NCBI RefSeq assembly: GCF_016820445.1
Contig: NZ_JADHDT010000010.1
Span: 1-64,000 of the forward strand
Length of the DNA stretch: 64,000 bases
Direction of reading: 5' to 3'
Origin: Sphingomonas beigongshangi
GTDB taxonomy: Bacteria; Pseudomonadota; Alphaproteobacteria; Sphingomonadales; Sphingomonadaceae
Shown here: positions 62,426-64,000 of the stretch, in pieces
Layout: each line of letters begins with the position of its first letter
Numbering within the stretch: the stretch's first letter is position 1
Program-made: the position numbers and the translations under genes
The notes under the pieces: generated by a model
Told to the model about the DNA's origin: nothing
The model's input: only the letters and a program-made list of their open reading frames with translations
Database searches by the model: none

Positions 62426-63394
62426 ATGGCGTCCGAAGACCGTCTGACGATGAGCGCGCTGTTCGGCGGCCTCGTCGCCGCCTCCGGCTTCGGCCTTGCG
62501 GGCTATTCCGAATGGATCGCACGCGAGGCGGAACGCATGGTGCCGCCCGACGGCGCCTTTCGCGAAGTGGACGGCGCGCGGCTGCACTACGTCACGCTGG
62601 GCGATGCCGGCAAACCCGCGATCGTCATGATCCACGGGCTTGCCGGGCAGCTGCGCAACTTTTCCTATGCGATGGCCGACGCGCTGGCGGATCGGTACCG
62701 GGTCATCCTCGTCGACCGGCCGGGGTCGGGCTATTCGGTCGCGCACGGCGCCGTGCAGCCGAACCTTGCCGGCCAGTCGGCGATGATCGGGCAATTGATC
62801 GGGTTCCTCGGACTGGAGCGGCCGCTCGTCGTCGGCCATTCCCTGGGCGGGGCGGTCGCGCTGGCGCTGGCCGTCGCGCAGCCCGAGCACGTCGGCGGTC
62901 TGGCCCTGATCGCGCCGCTGACACAGGATCAGGAGCAGGTCCCCGCCGCCTTTCGCGCGTTGGCGGCGATGCCCGCTGGCTTCCGCCGCCTGATGGCCCA
63001 GACGATCGGCACGCCGCTCAGCCGGCTCAACGCCGAGCGGACGCTCGCCGAGGTCTTCGCGCCGGAGCCGGCACCCTCTGATTTCGCGACCCGCGGTGGC
63101 GGCGCGCTGGCGCAGCGCCCCGGCAATATCGCCGCGGCGGCGGCGGATCTGTCGGCGGCAAGCACCGACATGCCGGCGCTCGTCGCGCGCTACCGGACGC
63201 TGCCGATGCCCGTATCGATCCTGTTCGGCCGCGACGACGCCATCCTCGCGCCCGACCTGCACGGCGAGGTCACCGCCGGTCAGATCCCGGGCGCGACACT
63301 CCAGATGGTCGCCGGGGGCCACATGCTACCGGTGACCCAGCCCGAGGTCACCGCCGCCTTCGTCGCCACGGCGGCCCAGCGCGTCACGCGTTAG
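62426..63394 (+). CDS. alpha/beta hydrolase, membrane-anchored
   Basis: 322-residue hydrolase with an N-terminal hydrophobic helix (about 10-26), so probably membrane-tethered. The fold motifs are IVMIHGLAGQLRNFSYAMAD (oxyanion region), nucleophile Ser in VVGHSLGGAVAL, catalytic Asp in FGRDDAILAPDL and His in VAGGHMLPVTQP. Substrate is unknown. ATG 62426 follows GTGGGAG; the frame opens earlier without support. It is 62 bases after the Rieske gene and overlaps the convergent gamma carbonic anhydrase by 4 bases. Confidence 0.9.
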   Translation: MASEDRLTMSALFGGLVAASGFGLAGYSEWIAREAERMVPPDGAFREVDGARLHYVTLGDAGKPAIVMIHGLAGQLRNFSYAMADALADRYRVILVDRPGSGYSVAHGAVQPNLAGQSAMIGQLIGFLGLERPLVVGHSLGGAVALALAVAQPEHVGGLALIAPLTQDQEQVPAAFRALAAMPAGFRRLMAQTIGTPLSRLNAERTLAEVFAPEPAPSDFATRGGGALAQRPGNIAAAAADLSAASTDMPALVARYRTLPMPVSILFGRDDAILAPDLHGEVTAGQIPGATLQMVAGGHMLPVTQPEVTAAFVATAAQRVTR

Positions 63395-63921
63395 GCTGAG
63401 TCGCCAACGCCAAGATCCTTTGCATAGCGGTGCGCGTTCGCGACATAGGTCGCCGCCGAGAGGCGTAGGCCGGCGACCTCCGCATCGGTCAGCATGCGGG
63501 CGACGCGCGCCGGTGAACCGACGATGAGCGCGCGCGGCGGGAACGTCTTTCCTTCCGTCACCAGCGCCCCGGCACCGACCAGCGATTCCTCGCCGATCAC
63601 AGCGCGGTTGAGGACGATCGCGCCCATGCCGACCAGACTGTGATCGCCGATGGTCGCGCCATGGATGATCGCCCGATGACCGATCGTCACGCCGCATCCG
63701 ATCGTCGCTGGCGCCCCCGGATCCGCATGGACCACGGCACCGTCCTGCACATTGCTTTCCGCGCCGATCACGATCGGATCGTTATCGCCGCGCACGACCG
63801 CATTGAACCACACCGATGCGCTGGGACCGATTGCGACCTGGCCTATGACGTGGGCGCCCGGCGCCACATAAGCGCCGGGAGCGATCTTTGGCGCACGCTC
63901 TCCCAGTTTGTGTAACGTCAT
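63391..63921 (-). CDS. gamma carbonic anhydrase family protein
   Basis: 176-residue left-handed beta-helix protein of hexapeptide repeats, the gamma-class carbonic anhydrase/YrdA family. Repeats such as AYVAPGAHVIGQVAIGPSAS and GCGVTIGHRAIIHGATIGDH carry the conserved zinc-binding His residues (DGAVVHAD, GHRAIIHG). The C-terminal helix follows VGSPARVARML. Actual carbonic anhydrase activity is not assured in this family. ATG 63921; GGAAGAG upstream. Its promoter lies at the end of the window. Confidence 0.93.
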   Translation of the reverse strand: MTLHKLGERAPKIAPGAYVAPGAHVIGQVAIGPSASVWFNAVVRGDNDPIVIGAESNVQDGAVVHADPGAPATIGCGVTIGHRAIIHGATIGDHSLVGMGAIVLNRAVIGEESLVGAGALVTEGKTFPPRALIVGSPARVARMLTDAEVAGLRLSAATYVANAHRYAKDLGVGDSA

Positions 63922-64000
63922 GATTCTCTTCCAAACTCGTTTTATCGCGTACGGTACCGCTCCGAAATATGCCCCAAATTTACAATCAAAGTGGGTGCAT
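63922..64000 (-). promoter_or_regulatory. AT-richer upstream region of the carbonic anhydrase gene
   Basis: The last 79 bases are clearly less GC-rich than the rest and lie upstream of the gamma carbonic anhydrase start. A ribosome binding site (GGAAGAG on the minus strand) lies just before the ATG. A GATAAA-like -10 is present, but no convincing -35 partner. No other feature can be named. Confidence 0.4.

Overview
The window is a GC-rich, densely packed chromosomal segment from an alphaproteobacterium, most likely a Sphingomonas or close relative (Sphingomonadaceae). The evidence is the very high GC third positions, the ybgC-tolQRAB-pal and ctaC-D-B-G-E gene orders, a DUF4167 gene close to prmC-prfA, a large TonB-dependent receptor of the sphingomonad type, and M61 and S1/P1 enzymes with typical sphingomonad motifs. 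I found no rRNA, tRNA, CRISPR array, transposase or prophage gene. About 70 protein genes cover almost everything, and no gene-free stretch exceeds 300 bases. Many neighbours overlap by 4 bases (ATGA, GTGA or TTGA), which marks co-transcribed, translationally coupled groups.

Layout. 0-7.1 kb: a polysaccharide flippase, a CBS protein, a small membrane protein, then hisS, prfA, prmC and the DUF4167 gene on the minus strand. 7.1-13.7 kb: a DUF1345 membrane protein, a secreted M61 peptidase and ppa on plus; an S1/P1 nuclease, an isoaspartyl peptidase and an acyltransferase on minus. 13.7-16.9 kb: ispG, then a vapBC-type toxin-antitoxin pair coupled to a DMT transporter and a GNAT acetyltransferase. 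16.9-21.7 kb: the complete Tol-Pal operon (minus). 21.7-22.9 kb: two tandem paralogous membrane proteins plus an Xre-type regulator, with a striking double palindrome over the putative promoter. 22.9-27 kb: a lipoprotein, a FabK/nitronate monooxygenase-like enzyme, lysC and ubiG. 27-33.1 kb: a glycan cluster (GT-C glycosyltransferase, deacetylase, two GT4-type glycosyltransferases, a DUF2141 protein and a multi-pass membrane protein). 33-36.8 kb: an AI-2E family transporter, lepB, acpS, pdxJ and pyrE.

37-47.9 kb: the aa3-type cytochrome c oxidase locus (ctaC, ctaD, ctaB, a small coxF-like gene, ctaG, ctaE, DUF983, SURF1). It is split after ctaD by a strong terminator and a DUF1800/DUF1501 pair plus a heme-oxygenase-like di-iron protein. 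47.9-52.3 kb: thrC, a methyltransferase, ccmAB with a zincin, and a pterin dehydratase. 52.3-55.5 kb: an SDR and a two-gene ABC importer whose permease is fused to its binding protein. 55.5-58.8 kb: a TonB-dependent receptor with a long Gly/Pro-rich insert and a MarR regulator. 58.8-63.9 kb: the tyrosine/homogentisate catabolic genes hppD, hmgA and maiA (no fumarylacetoacetase gene in the window), a Rieske ferredoxin, an alpha/beta hydrolase and a gamma carbonic anhydrase.

The main themes are envelope maintenance (Tol-Pal, LepB, glycan genes), aerobic respiration (oxidase plus heme and copper assembly, ccmAB, ubiG) and aromatic amino-acid degradation. Three inverted-repeat operators can be read directly: at vapBC, at the membrane-pair/Xre locus, and between marR and hppD. 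Related palindromic repeats sit inside three same-strand gene groups (prmC/prfA, prfA/hisS, hppD/hmgA).
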